Assembly (NCBI RefSeq): GCF_000004195.4
Contig: NC_030678.2
Coordinates: 150,034,047 to 150,098,046 of the forward strand
Direction of reading: 5' to 3'
Source of the DNA: Xenopus tropicalis
Lineage: Eukaryota > Chordata > Amphibia > Anura > Pipidae
Length of the DNA: 64,000 nucleotides
The position numbers were made by a program, and so were the translations under genes. Below the pieces are notes generated by a model. The model saw only the letters and a list, made by a program, of their open reading frames with translations, did not search any database and was not told the origin of the DNA. Below, piece after piece: positions 13,139 through 27,300 of the stretch (position 1 is the first letter of the stretch; the number at the start of each line of letters is the position of its first letter).

Positions 13139-16100
13139 CTATACAGAACAGATATTAGATGATGGAGGAGCTTCATTTATAAAGACACTGCTGGGTGCAG
13201 TAGGGACATCAGCAGGATTTGCTGCCTCGGCTACTTTCCTTTCTCCAGAAGACTTGTTTTCTGTCTCCGTTTCCCTCTCAGCTACTTGCAGTTGGTCTTC
13301 TATCTGTTCCAGTTTCACTTCTACTTGAATTTGATTTTCTATCTGCCCAACAGTATCTTTTTCTAGAGAATGGATTTCTTTGTGCTCTACAGTCTCTTCT
13401 CTTGAAGTCTGGTCTTGTGCCTCACCAAGGTTCTCCATCTTGAGAGACTGCTTTTCTCTATTATCTGGATTCTCTTCCGCTGCTGAATGATCTTCTGGAT
13501 TTGGACCCTCTATTGAGTCAATCTCTATGGAAGGATTAGCTGCTTTATGTAGGGCTGCTTTTGGTGCATTTGTTTTTTTCACATCAGCATCATCTACTTG
13601 ATCACTTGGAATTAAAACTCTTTCCATGGACTCCATGACTTCTTCTCTGAGTTCATCTTCAGATTCCTCAAAATTGCTTTTAAAGGAGAAGGAAAGGTAA
13701 AAACTAAGTCAGCTTTATCAGAAAGGTCTATTAAATACAGCCATAAGCACTCACAGAAACACTGCACTGACTTCTCTGAAAAAAAGACCACGCAGCTTTC
13801 TGTTCTCTGCTCTCTCCTGCTCCCCCGTCCCTCAAGAATGCTAAGAACTCACTCCCCCCCTTAGGAAGCTGACTCATAGTCTAACTAACTGAGCATGTTC
13901 AGTTTGGTCTGGGTGTCTGTGCGTCTGTGCAGGAGTGAGGCATTATGGGAATTTTCTTTACACAGCTCAGTGTTTTTTCTTCCTGTTTGGCTTCTGATCT
14001 TCTGAACGGGAGAAATATGGGGAGACTTAAGGGCACTATTGAGACAACTAAAGGTATGCCTGCAGCTTGAGATTAACTCTTTATTAGCCTTTCCTTCTCC
14101 TTTAAAAAGTAAAATGTAAAAGGAATTAAGTGGAGATGAAAATAAGTTAATAAATAAATACAGGTGTAGGCTTCATTATATGGAAACTTGTTATCCAGAA
14201 AGCTTTGAATTACAGAAAGCCATCTTCTATAGAAGTGATCCCCAACCAGTGGCAAATAAACCCCCTGTAAGCTGATAGGGTGCATAGAGGATACCTAATA
14301 GCCAATCTTAGCCCTTATTTGGCTCCTCCGTGAAGTTTTATGGTGCTTGTGTTGCTCTCCAAGTCTTTTTACATTTGACTGTGGCTCACAAGTAAGAAAG
14401 GTTGGGGAACCCTGCTCTATAGAGTTCATTTTATTCAAATGATTTCCTTCTTCTCTGTTATAAAACAGTACCTTGTACTTGATCCCAACTAAGATTTGAT
14501 TAATCTTTATTGGATGCAAAACAATCCTATTGGGTTTAATTAACATTTAAATTATTTTTAGCAGACTTAAGGTATGGTGATCCAAACTACAGAAGACCCC
14601 TTATCCGGAAAACCCCAAGCATTCTGGATAACAGTTCCCAAACCTGTATTTTCTCCCTGCAGATAGTACCCTTTCTAGCCTTTGATTTTGATGCAAGGTT
14701 TATATAATGACCACATGAATGGTAGCAAAGTCATGGATCTGGTGCCAGCAAGTTTTTGGATCATGGCAGAGATAGGCACTATTCTAAATCTATGCACTTA
14801 AATATGTATATTCTACTTTTATATCCCCAGTGTTGTACATTATGATTTGCAGAGAGCTAGAGAGTATAAAAGGCTTAGATAAAATGTAGACAGCCCTTAC
14901 TACCCCCTCCTGTACCAGTGTATCCCCCAAGTACATTCCCTTCGCCTTGCACATAGACAAGCAGGTAACTCATCCCTGTAAGTAATCACCAACACTGAGC
15001 AAGTACTGAGGAAGCCGTCAAACCCATGGACACTCTTCTGTTTTTTGCTGTGGCCAATCACCGAGGAACCCAGGAGTAGGCTGCAAAGCGTTAGCCCTGA
15101 TGCCAACATCAGAGGTTAATGATGGTTTTTGTCATCTGCAAATTTGTTCCTCATATTCCTATGTTAGTTTCAGGGTTCTCCCCAAATATGGTTGCCAATA
15201 TATCTATAAAGATTTTTTGAACAGAAGGAACTGCTCGGATAAGTGGTAAAACCTTCTCAAGACTGCTCAGCAAGTGCAGCTATGTTAGACTTACCAATAC
15301 TAGATAACGGATATCATGACCTGGATGAAAGCTTACTGACATTTAGGCACATGCAAACACATACACATTAACATTGCTCTTACGTATCATCATCATCAGA
15401 TCTTGGTTCAAGTCTCTCTTCATCCAAATCATCATCTGAACTTATATCAGCTTCAGAGTCCGGCCTTTCTGGTAGCCATGGTTTCAGCGTCCCATCTAAA
15501 TCCAAAGACAAGTCTCTTTTATACCAGTGAATAGGTTGGATTCATGTAAAAGCAAACTGGATTTAGGGAGTTGCAGTTGAACAAGAGGGCCAAAGGTTGC
15601 ATATTGCAGTCAATACCTAATCTGGGAACACACAGACTGGCATTGGATTGGATAAAGCATATATTTTACATTTTGTTTATGGGTTATACATATACAGGTA
15701 TGGGATCCGTTATCCGGAAACCCGTTATCCAGAAAGCTCCGAATTATGGAAAGCCCGTCTCCCATAGACTCCATTTTAATCAAATAATTCAGATTTTTCA
15801 AATGTATTTCCTTTTTGGGTTTAATTACTGTTTAAATAATGTTTTTAGCAGACTTTAGGTGAGAGATCCGAATTACAAAAAAGTTACATTGTAACTGATC
15901 CCGGCTAAGATATAATTAATCCTTTTTGGATGCAAATCAGTCCTGTTGGGTTTAATTAATGTTTTATTATTTTTTTAGTAGATTTAAGGTATGGAGATCC
16001 AAATTACAGAAAGACCCCTTATCCGGAATATCCTTGGTCCCGAGCATTCTTGATAATGGGTCCTATACCTGTATATGATTTATGCATGAATGGCCCTTAC

Positions 16101-18314
16101 CACACACATCTTCTTTTACGTCGGTTTCTGCCAAGGCTCTCAGTAATGTTCCAGGTGCCACGTGGTTCCACTGCTTCCTGTTCCCCGGCAATTCTCCAGC
16201 TTCCCCATGGATAACAAAATTTTCATTTGATAAACATAGAAATGAAAGAAGCTTGTGACAAACGCAGAATATGATACACAGTATACACCGTATGTTTACA
16301 ATGTAATGACTGGAGTAGAAAATTACTTTCAAACAATATGAACCAGGAAAGTAATGGAGCACAAACAGTTTGGAGCACAGTTTAATAAACAGAACCTAAA
16401 CTTGCCCATTGGGCCCCCTTTCTCTGCAGGCCCCTATAGTTACACCACTGCTTTAGACTAAAGACTGGGGCACAGTAGTTATTAGTAGCCATGATACATA
16501 GCTTTATGCATAATATTGAGGGAAGCAGTTGGCACAGTGCTGACTAGCCAGTCTAGAATTTCAACAGCTAGCTGGTTGCTAAGGTCCAAATTAAACCGGG
16601 TAGTGGTATGAATGAGAGACTGGAATATGAATAGGAGAGGCCTGAATAAAAGATAACAAATGAAAAGTAACAATAAAATTGTAGCCTCAAAGAACAGTAG
16701 TTTTTGGCTGCCAGGGTCAATGACCACTATTTGAAACCTGGAAAGAGTAAGAAGAAGGCAAAGATTCAGAAGAATAAGGCAAATAACTCAAAAAAATAGC
16801 AAAGAAAAAAAGAATTGTCCATTTTATAACATACTAAAAGTCAGCTTAAGGGTGAACCACCCCTTTAAAATGATTGTTTGCCTAGCTCTAGATCAACAAA
16901 AAAGCAACCTTGCCAGAGTAATGACCTTTTACAGGAACAGTCTCTATGTAACCAGACTGTGTGCCTTGTGACGTCCATTTCTATTCATACATTAGCAGAA
17001 CAGAACTAGAATCAGAGACATATTCAGTGGTTCTCAGTCTTCACTTACCCATGTGTTCCCATAATCAACACCCGGGTCTCACCCACTAGATACACCCCTG
17101 GTGCAGTTAGAGTTGGGGCTGCTTGTATCTGGGAGTATTGTGCTATGTATTTACTTACTTCACTAACACACAAACCTCACATTTGAATCTGGCCTCACAG
17201 TTTGAAAGAGGCTTACGTGACATGCAGGAATTTATAGCTATAGACAGCAACAAGGGCTCCCCTGCACTCACCCATTATAAATATATATACAGTAGGATAT
17301 TCTGTGCATTAAGCTACCAAGCAATGCCCTCCCCTTACAGCAAAACAGGGATCGTCTGTCCGTTTTGTTGCAGCAGGCTTTTTTTATGCCTCAATATGTG
17401 TTATGGAAAGTGAGAGTGTGATCCAGTATAGCAGGGAACGCTGGGAGGGAAATAATGTGGTAGCGCAAGGTGGGTATTTTCTGTAGTAAACTTAATGGAA
17501 AGCCCAAAGAGAAAGACAAACAGGACCAAAGGGCATTGATTGTTTGCTATTGGCAGCTGAACCTTTGTACAAGGTAATGAAATGTGAACAGCAGAGGCTG
17601 AACTCAATGGCAGGACAGATTTGTGGATATCGTACACTACCAACTGTACTGCCAACTGTACCAGGGCATTGTGCCATTCTCTGCTTCTTTCTGTATTATT
17701 TACCAGATCTCTAAAATGCTGGTCACTGAAGGTCAGACATAAGCATTACCCGAGTATGTTTCCTCAAACTTTAATATTTGTACCTTGTAAAAGAGAGGAT
17801 ACATTTATCAAAAGTGACAGATTAGGGTGCTAATTGTGTTACCCCATCCAGTGTGGGGATAGGGAAAATAAAATACATTTGCTGCAGCTCTGAACTCAGT
17901 ACTGTTTCACAAAGAGCCACGGGGTATTCACTATATCACCTTTCTGCTACTCTGTAAAACTGAACTGCTTAGTACAAAAGTCAGGCTTTGGGTATTGAGT
18001 TCCCTTTATAATAGGTGTGAGCAGTATCAGAAGTGGAAAGAGTTATCTGAGATTATACCTGATCTATAGGTAGAGCAGGAGGGCACTAGACCTATTATAG
18101 ATTTTTTGGCTAAAACAAGCTGTATAACATTACAATAAATATTCGTTTTCATAGGGACTGAATGAATTCTCACCACTCTGCCCATCAGCCAAGGTACTGC
18201 ATGCAGAAGTGAAGTCAGCATCCCCCAGAAAACGCAGAAGTGTTTGGGGTGCTCCTGGGGCCCACTGCTTCCTCTGTTCCATTGCTTTGTGATCAAAACT
18301 GACATCATCTTCAG
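13139..18314 (-). CDS. nek5: nek5 tail exons 19-22 (two RKQW repeats and acidic/Glu-rich end)
   Basis: Exons 18314-18174 (141 nt) and 16199-16101 (99 nt) are phase-1 to phase-1 and each carry one repeat: [13 protein letters not shown] and [13 protein letters not shown]. Exon 15513-15384 (130 nt) ends in RSDDDDT. The last exon, 13676-13139, opens with [12 protein letters not shown], then runs about 165 residues of Glu/Gln/Lys/Ser-rich sequence with a degenerate repeat around QIENQIQVE / QIEDQLQVA. The acceptor of 16199 has a weak pyrimidine tract. The last two exons match the end of nek3 in phase and opening motif. A possible poly(A) signal (AATAAA on the minus strand) lies at 12734-12739. Less certain than the kinase part, but the phases close exactly. 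Confidence 0.8.
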
Positions 18315-21300
18315 CTATACAGAAGCAAAATATACAGTGAAAATAATAGTTATTAATAATATTCACCATATCATGCTACTGTTGTACTGCTTTTTCACAG
18401 TCCCTTCCCAGAGGCTATTATCCCCCCACTGCCACTATAGGCACCATCTCTCACTACTATACCTGCTATCCCACAGCCACAGTCCCTTCCCAGAGGCTAT
18501 TATCCCACTGCTACTATAGGCACCATCCCTCCCTACTATACCTGCTATCCCACAGCCACAGTCCCTTCCCAGAGGCTATTATCCCACTGCTACTATAGGC
18601 ACCATCCCTCCCTACTATACCTGCTATCCCACAGCCACAGTCCCTTCCCAGAGGCTATTATCCCACTGCTACTATAGGCACCATCTCTCCCTACTATACC
18701 TACTATCCCACAGCCACAGTCCCTTCCCAGAGGCTATTATCCCACTGCTACTATAGGCACCATCTCTCCCTACTATACCTGCTATCCCACAGCCACAGTC
18801 CCTTCCCAGAGGCTATTATCCCACTGCTACTATAGGCACCATCTCTCCCTACTATACCTGCTATCCCACAGCCACAGTCCCTTCCCAGAGGCTATTATCC
18901 CCCCACTGCTACTATAGGCACCATCTCTCCCTACTATACCTGCTATCCCACAGCCACAGTCCCTTCCCTACATTCCTTATTCCTATAGCCTTTGCACTTT
19001 GGGGACCCACTATGTAAATACCAGGGAATTCACAAAATAAATAAGTACAAATCTATATAACTCCACATCATAAATCTGTCTCAATGAATAATCTAGAATA
19101 TTTTACCTGATTTCCCATCTTCACTGTTTCCTCTGTGATCGTTGCACACTCTATGCCAGTTGGTGCCCTCTAGTTTTTTCCCATGCTCAAATGTCAAAGT
19201 ATCATTCAGGTGGTCATTCTCCTGCAAAACCCAAGAGCGTTACTTCTTTAGCCTGCACTATGGTTATTGGGCCCTACAGCAATATCATTGGGCTCCTACA
19301 CTTATGCAGTTTGAGTAACTTATGCAAAAACTGTTTGTATTGCACACACCAGAGGCGTGGCCAAAATTTTGTGTTTGTGGGGGGTCCGATATAAATAACT
19401 TGTGTGTGGGGCCCCAAAGTTTCTGATGGCAGCCCTGTCTCTGACTACAGTAGAAAGTAAATTGTTAAGAAACTGCAGTGGTATTGTTGCTGATATTATA
19501 AAGTTCCAAGAACAAAACATTTATTAGGACTGTATTTATTACAGTATATAGAAGGGTAACATTTTTCTGTTGGTGAAAAGAACGTGCAAAGTGCATTTTT
19601 TGGTGTAAATCTCTGTGTACACAATATGCAGTGTTTTTTTACCCATAATCCCACTGTAATTTTTTCATGCCTGGGGGGGAAAAAACTTGTGATCTATTCA
19701 CTGGGGGGTACCTAACATTTTGGCACCCCCAGTGAAATACATGTCCTTTAATGCAACTACAGGCAAGTGCAAGGAATGTGTTTGTACACAAGTATCTGTT
19801 ATAAACATGTGCAACCTTAACAGCTATTTTAGTGCGACTGCACTAGTAAATTACCCTTAAGGCTTTAATGCTGACATACAGATCCAGCATTTCATCCACT
19901 CCCAGAAGATAACCTACCTCTTCCTCTTGATTTGTGCCCTCGTCTGCTGTAGGCCCATCCAAATTAATCTCAAACTTAACTCCACCCTGCAAATGAATGA
20001 GGAATGAAATATTAACTGTCAATGGAAAAAAACCCCAAAAAACCGAAGCAGCAATTACTTAAAATACATGGCAAAACTAAATGTAAAACACAAACAGCTG
20101 TCAGAAGAAACACTAAAATGTTAAGCTAAATAGCAGTACATGAAGAAAGAACCATTCAGATACAGATTATGGAACAGTTTGTTCCTGGAATACTGCTCCT
20201 TGATAATTTGGTTACAGGGCCACTAGTCCTTCACTGTTTAGCTCTCCTGTGTGTTTGTCTTAAAATATTGAGAGCTGAATGTGTTTTTATCTTCCTTTTG
20301 ATTTATTTCCAACATTTCTAACATTTCTGTGAGGGTATTACTAGCTCACTAGCTCAGATTACAATTTGTAGCCTTTCCTAAGATGCCAATTTGTGAAAGC
20401 CACTGGTATTCCAAACAACCTCTATTACACCATTAGACATGCATCCTAAGTCCTACAGATAGAATAGAGGGACCAGGCAGAAAATGTTACATTCTTTTCT
20501 AAAGTTGGCCATACGCAGAAGAATACACTCAAGTGGCCAGGTTACCAAAACCAGATCTTTGCCTGGTTCAGTCATCCAGGTGGCAGGCCAGGTCTGGCAG
20601 ATTCTTATAGTAAGCTCTTGGATGAGTGATTGGGTCACATAGGGAGCCCAGGCACAGCTGTCAGCCAATGACCACATTTATGACTTAATATTCTCTTGAA
20701 GTGACCGAAGTTTCCAGCCTGGATATCAGAAAGAGCCCTGATTACATATCGACTGATGAATAAGTCACAAACTTGAATTTTAATAATTCTGCCCCTATAT
20801 GTTGCTTTGCAAGTTTGTGTTTTTGCCCCACCACTTTTCCCCCAACGCATTTCAAATTCTGCCAATGGGAACTGTGAAAATCAGTAGTGTTTTTTGGTTT
20901 TTATATGATTGCCACTGCAACCAATGGCATGTGGTAGGGGCAATTTCAGGCATTCAGCGGAAGAAAATACCAGCATGTCACAGCTCTGAGGCTTTTTGGT
21001 TTTTATATGATTGCCACTGCAACCAATGGCATGTGGTAGGGGCAATTTCAGGCATTCAGCGGAAGAAAATACCAGCATGTCACAGCTCTGAGGCTGCGGT
21101 GCTCCTTCCATGGTCATCTTTTATTTATCTGCATTTTCTCAGCTTTCCTTATACACTATAGTTTCATTAATAAATGATGTACTGCAGTATTAGTTATGTG
21201 GTGCTGGACTCATGAAACACTGCATGCAAACTGATCACTGCAAACAGACTATAAATCGTATTACAAAAAAAAGAAATACAGGTATAGGACCTGTTATCCA

Positions 21301-24300
21301 GAATGTGGGAAATCTGCTTTCAGATTTACTAATGAAAAAGAATGATTGTAGTGAACTGGGTCTTGTTTCAGTTCAGTTGTAGGTAAAGTCTGTGTTTAAG
21401 AACATAAGGACATTTGGACTGAGGTACTGCAAAAAGCTGTTCATGTATTTGGCACAGTACACCAACACAAGCCAGTCATGCAATACACCGTGTGTATAAA
21501 AGAACTTATAATAAGGCTTATGGACCAACCTTAATTTTATATTTCTTTTCCAGTTCTCTTCGTTCCTCTCTGTTTTGCTTTAATATTTGATTTAAACATT
21601 GAATCTCCTGAAATGTAAACAAAATCTGGTTAAATAAGGAAGGGAGCGTAAGCTCTGCTTGGGGTAGCAGAAAGGACCTAGGGTCACAATGTAGCCCACT
21701 ACCCTTACCTCACACATGGGTCTGTGGGCTGCCACTCGGCACTGTCTATAATTAACACAGCTGTGCCACAGGATGCTGCTTTTGGCCAAATACAGATGGA
21801 GCAATCACACCCATACTGATGATTTTCCTTTACATGGTCATTTTTTGTGCATGCATATCAGTGTTTAAGGTGTGGTGTGTTCCTACATGGAACTCTCATA
21901 CCAGAAACCATTGGCCCTGTCCTTTAAATAGAATGAATTATAGACAAAGTGCAGATGGATTGGACATACAATACCCTCACTTATTGTACTCAGGTGCAAA
22001 AACATCTACTGTTAATAAAATACCCTAATGTGAAACAATTTATGACATCTGCTTTTCATTACTGTGCTAAAGCAGCAAGCAGTACCTCGGCCGGCTCTTT
22101 ACTGTCAGGCTGAACACAGGGTCCTTCCAATTTGTGGCCTCCTTGCTGTACCAGGTAAGTCCCTTCTACAAGTCTCGGAGCTTCCTACAGAGTAACGATA
22201 GCGGATTATGTCAGTAAGGAGGTGCAACAATATTTTATAAACAGTCAATAATAATATAGGCCTTTAGACTGCTGTTTGTTTATTGTTTGTTTCTGTATGC
22301 GTATACCTAGTATATATGTGAGGACCACACAGTACAAGTAAGCCTTTTTTTCTGTTATGTGATGAACCTAGACTTGTTTATGAAAAAAAATACATATATA
22401 CCTGCTGTAGCCCTGCTTTGGCTTTATTTCCCCTCACGTCATTGTGATACTGCTGCCGAATGAGCTCCAGCTGCTTGAGATACTCCTGTTACACACACAG
22501 GACACAATCAGATGTTTTGCCACAGGCAATACAGGCCACTACTGTACCGGGGCTTACAAATCCACCACAGTAAATGTCCTGCATATTAGGGAAGATATGC
22601 TTTGTGAGTGCCTTGATACTTTCTGACATTTTATGAACCAGTGCCATGTAGAATATTCATGCAGTTTTGGTCTCCAGTGCTCAAACAGAATATTATTGAG
22701 TTAGAGAGGGTCCAAAAAGGGGCACAACTAAGTTGGTAAGAGGTATGGAAAGTGTCAGCTATGGGGGAAGACTGGTCAAGCTGAGGTTGTTTACCTTGGA
22801 AATAAGGCCCTAAAGGGGTGATATGATAAATAAATATACCATTCAATAAGGGTTTTTTTACAGTGAGAGCTGTGAAGTTGTGGGATTCTTTCTCTGAACC
22901 AGTCGTACTGGCAGATACATTATATAGCTTCAAGAAGGGGTTGGGTGGCTTTTTAGCAAGTGAGGGACTACAGGGTTATGGCGCACTAGTACTTCACCTT
23001 TAAAGAATATTATAGAATGGCCAATTCTTAGCAACTTTCCAATTGGTCTTAATTTTTTATTTCTTATATTTTTTTAATTATTTGCCTCCTCCTTCTGACG
23101 CTCTCCATCTTTCAAATAGGGGTCAAAAACCTGCCCAAAAACTATTGCTTTTTAAAGCTTCCATTTTATAGTTATTGCTTTTTTTACCGTATATACTCGA
23201 GTTTTTCAGCACCAAAAATGTGCCCCCCCGTCGACGTACGCTTGTACGTATGTGTGCTCCTGTGCCCACGTGTGCACACTCACACAGTTTCATTGGAATG
23301 GAAGCGCATACATTATGGGAGCGGACACAATTCATGCTGTTGGCTTCATTCAGGGACGGCTACATTCAAGTGCTGGGAGCACGCACAACACAGCTTCATA
23401 GGATGTGAGTGCACACTGCACAAATGCGATTGATGGCTTTTCCATGACTGCATAAGGCCCCTGTGAACCTGCACAAACTGTAAGTCTACCCTGATGCACT
23501 CTCACAAATAGAAACTTTGCTGTCAGTTGTGCTGGGAGACATGCTGCATTGCGATGGGAGCGCACACAGAAGAATGGGAGGGCACACAGAAGAATGGGAG
23601 GGCACACAGCAGGATGGCAAGTACTTGATACTTAGTATGGCAGCTTCCTTAGCCTTCCCAAACTTGCTTGACAGTTAAAAAAAAAAACTTAGCAGTAGCT
23701 GCTGCATTTCCCACCCTAGGCTTATACTCGAGTCAATAAATTTTTCCAGTTTTCTTAGGTAAAATTAGGTACCTCGGCCTATATTCGGATCGGCTTATAC
23801 TCGAGTATATACGGTACTTATTTTTCTATTCAGGCCTTTCCTATTTAAATTTCAGTGTCTTATTCAACCACTGCCTGCGGCTAGGTTATATTGGACCCTA
23901 GCAACCACATAGCTGCTGAAATTTTAAAGTGGCAAGCTGCTGAACAAATTGTCTCAGTGTCAATCTGCTCATTATAGTAAGAGTCAATTTAAAGGTGTGC
24001 AACCCCTTTAAACGTTAAAACTTGTTCTGGCATAAATTGTTCCACTGCTAAACATATAGTTCACTTACTTGTTCCCTATTCTCATTATTCCTAATCTGCT
24101 GTTTCTGTGGAAGTCTGTTCATCTGCACCTCAGGAGAAAGTGCTGGTCTCGATGCTGGTTTATAGAAGTGGTCGGCTGAGGATGGACGCAGGCCCTACAA
24201 TAATATTAAATGTTATTTTTTAAAATGTTTTTTTCTAATATACAAATGTATAATGTATCAAATCCCAGCATGCACCAAGTACAGAAGGCTGTAAGGGCCA

Positions 24301-27300
24301 TGTACTAATCCAGTACAAGCAAAGTGCCAAGTTTTTACCCACCATGCAACAATGATTAAAGTTGTTGCTAACATTGTCACACTGGGGATTGCATGAAACT
24401 GTTTGCAGAATTAGAGTGTTTTGGCGAATTACCACCATGTTCAGGGTGGCGCTAACTCCAGAGCTTTCCTGCACCAATAGGCATTCTACAATATACAGTA
24501 GTGACTTCCCTAGTTTTGTGTGTTGCTCCACTAGACCCATCGTTCCAAATCAGTCTGAATTTCTTAGCTAATGGCAGCTATGAGACAGCAGAACTGTGTA
24601 TGGCTGCTTACTCATGTTATGAACTTACCATTTGCTTTTCAACCTTTAACTTATACAGCTGGGCCTCCTGTCTCCTCAGTAAGTAATCGGCAGGCCTGGA
24701 ATGGCACAATGCAGGTAAACAAACAATAACCAGAGAACAAATGCAGGGGCCTGCAATCAGCACTAAAGGCAACATTAAATTATATCTAGCATTATAAATA
24801 GGATATCTATGCCATAAAAATACACGTTCAGATTTTAGTCTTCTTCCAACAAATGTTTGGATATTGATTGTACGTTTAAATGCAACAATTAGAGATGGGC
24901 GAAAGAATGACACACGTGGTAAAACAAAACAATGCCAAAAGCCAACACCCGCGTTAAAGGAAGCAACGCACAGCGAATTTTATGGTCACGCAATTATTGT
25001 GCTCATCCCTGGCAACAATGTAAAACTACCATTCAGACTGAAATTGTAGGATAAAGCTCTAAAAATAACAAATGTTCTGAACATTAAATAGTTGACAGAC
25101 ACCAATCGTACGAAAATGACTTCCACTGTAGGTTCTCCAAGGACATTGTCAGATACACAATACATGCATATATTTTACTGTTATCCAACTGAAATTTTCT
25201 AACCTGTATGATCGAACTAAATGATCAATCGCCATGGTATGAAAATTACCAGGGCGATAATTTTGAGCCCACTCATGGTCCGAAACATATGGGAGCTTGT
25301 ATGGCCAGTTTTAGCGCATGTTCAACCACACGGCAAGGCAATTATCAAGGTCAGAACTATGGCATTACCACTGTTACCACATCCCAAGGTATTCTTATGA
25401 TTTTACAAAAAAAAATTCTTACAGCTGGTTTTGATGTTGCATGGCTCTCTGTTTGTAATAATCCTCGACTCTTTGGTTGACGTGGGGCACATTATTAGGC
25501 ATCTGCTCATAGCCTCTTCTCTGTATGTTGTTTAGCTGGGCAAAGTAGTGATCATACTGCCCCTGGATCTTGGCCACTGCTGCCCGTCCGCCAACATCTG
25601 GCTTTGGTTCCCAATACTTCTGGGCATAGAAGAGAGAAACAAACAGTACCACTGAAGTAATCCAGAAGCAAATAAACACAGGCAAATTGCTGAGAATCTT
25701 TGAAGAAACATATTGCACATTAGGCAGGGTGATCACCTTGACTGCATGTTGCTGTGGAACAGAAGGAGGTTTCCATTCATTCCTCTTAGGTAAGACTTCC
25801 CTCCTAGGTTGCACAGCTACTTTAGGCTTGGGAGAGTTGACTTCACGGATTTTGCATCTCTCAGCTTTTGCAACTTCAACTTTGGCAACTTATAACAAAG
25901 AAACACACATTATTTAGGCAGGTAGTAACACAAAGGTCAGATAAGACTACACACACTGACTTGGGATGCCAGCAACCCAATGTGGCTGCCATCTTTCTTC
26001 TTCCCCTGCACCTCTCCGCCCAGCAATAGTGCTGATGTAATAATATTTGATGGCAGCTTTATATCCCTTACAACCCCTGGGCTGAACAGGAATTTGCAAT
26101 TGAGAACAATGAGAAATAGTACGTCTATACATTACCAGGTAATTGTTTAGGTTTACAAGGATATCTGGCTGGATTTGATGATGGTTTTTTCCTGTGTATG
26201 ACAGTATGGCTGAACTCCTCTTCAATGAGCTAGAAGATCAGCAAATGTTTAATTATAAGCATCATCTCCCAGCCCACTATATTCTACTGAACACAGCAAG
26301 CAATTATTCTATCTCCCCTTCTACAGCAACTAATACCTGCCCAACAACCGCAACAGCCATACGTAGTTACATAGTTAATTTGTGTTGAAAAAAAGAAAAA
26401 AAAAGTGCACACATAGCTGTATCTAGGGGTAATCATCTTATAGCCCTGTCGTCTGCATCAAAAACACCCTCTACAGTTTTATCATATTCCAACTTAGTTA
26501 CTCTCAGTTCTTCATTCATTATTCTCATAGCTGACATAGCTTATTTGCTGATCCAATCGCCTCACTAAATATCTTTTCTTCTAATGTACTGAAATATCAG
26601 TTTTATCCGTAGTTGCTACAAAGGCCTGGAATATCTGCGGGATGTAGGCGGGATGAGGGGTCTAGCCAGTAAAACACCTGCCAAGATGAGCCTATGGCCC
26701 ACCACTGATCTGCCCCAATCCTTTCCATAAGCTGCCCACCATCTGTCCACCCCCTTAACGTCACTGCCCCACCCCTTTTACATCACTGCCCACCCTTTTC
26801 TGTGTCTGCCCTCCACCGAGTGTTAAAAGTAATTTAGATAGGTGGCAACCCCAACCATTACTCTAATGGCAAATACTAACCTCTGGACTCAGGTGTTTGT
26901 TAATACGTTTCTCTAGAAACGGTTTCTTTAAGATGGAGTTGATGGAAGGTCGGTCCCGAGAGGATATTTTGAAAAGCTGAGACACCAGAATCCTCAAGTC
27001 ATAGGAATACTTAGTCGGGATTGGCTCATATCGGCCTCTACAGATCTTCAGCACCAGTTGGCGCAGGCTGCTAGCTTCAAACTATACGGAATAAAGAAAA
27101 TAGCAATATCTTAGAGAAAGGATTTTGAAAATGAAGATGATTCACTACAATTCAGTCCTTCCAGGATGAAAGGTTATTTATTGCCATTTATTTTTCTATG
27201 TACATAGAAGGTACATTAGAGTGACAGACACAGCTACTGAAGCCAGTGTGAGGATCATGGCAGGCACATCATTTGCCCTGAGTGCCTGACTTCGAAACAA

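Noticed and set aside
13219..13443. Plus-strand frame of 74 codons
   Set aside because: Antisense shadow of the last nek5 exon.
16202..16260. Longer version of the nek5 exon starting at the AG near 16256
   Set aside because: It would enter in phase 0 while the preceding exon ends in phase 1; the acceptor at 16199 fits and matches the paralogous exon start.
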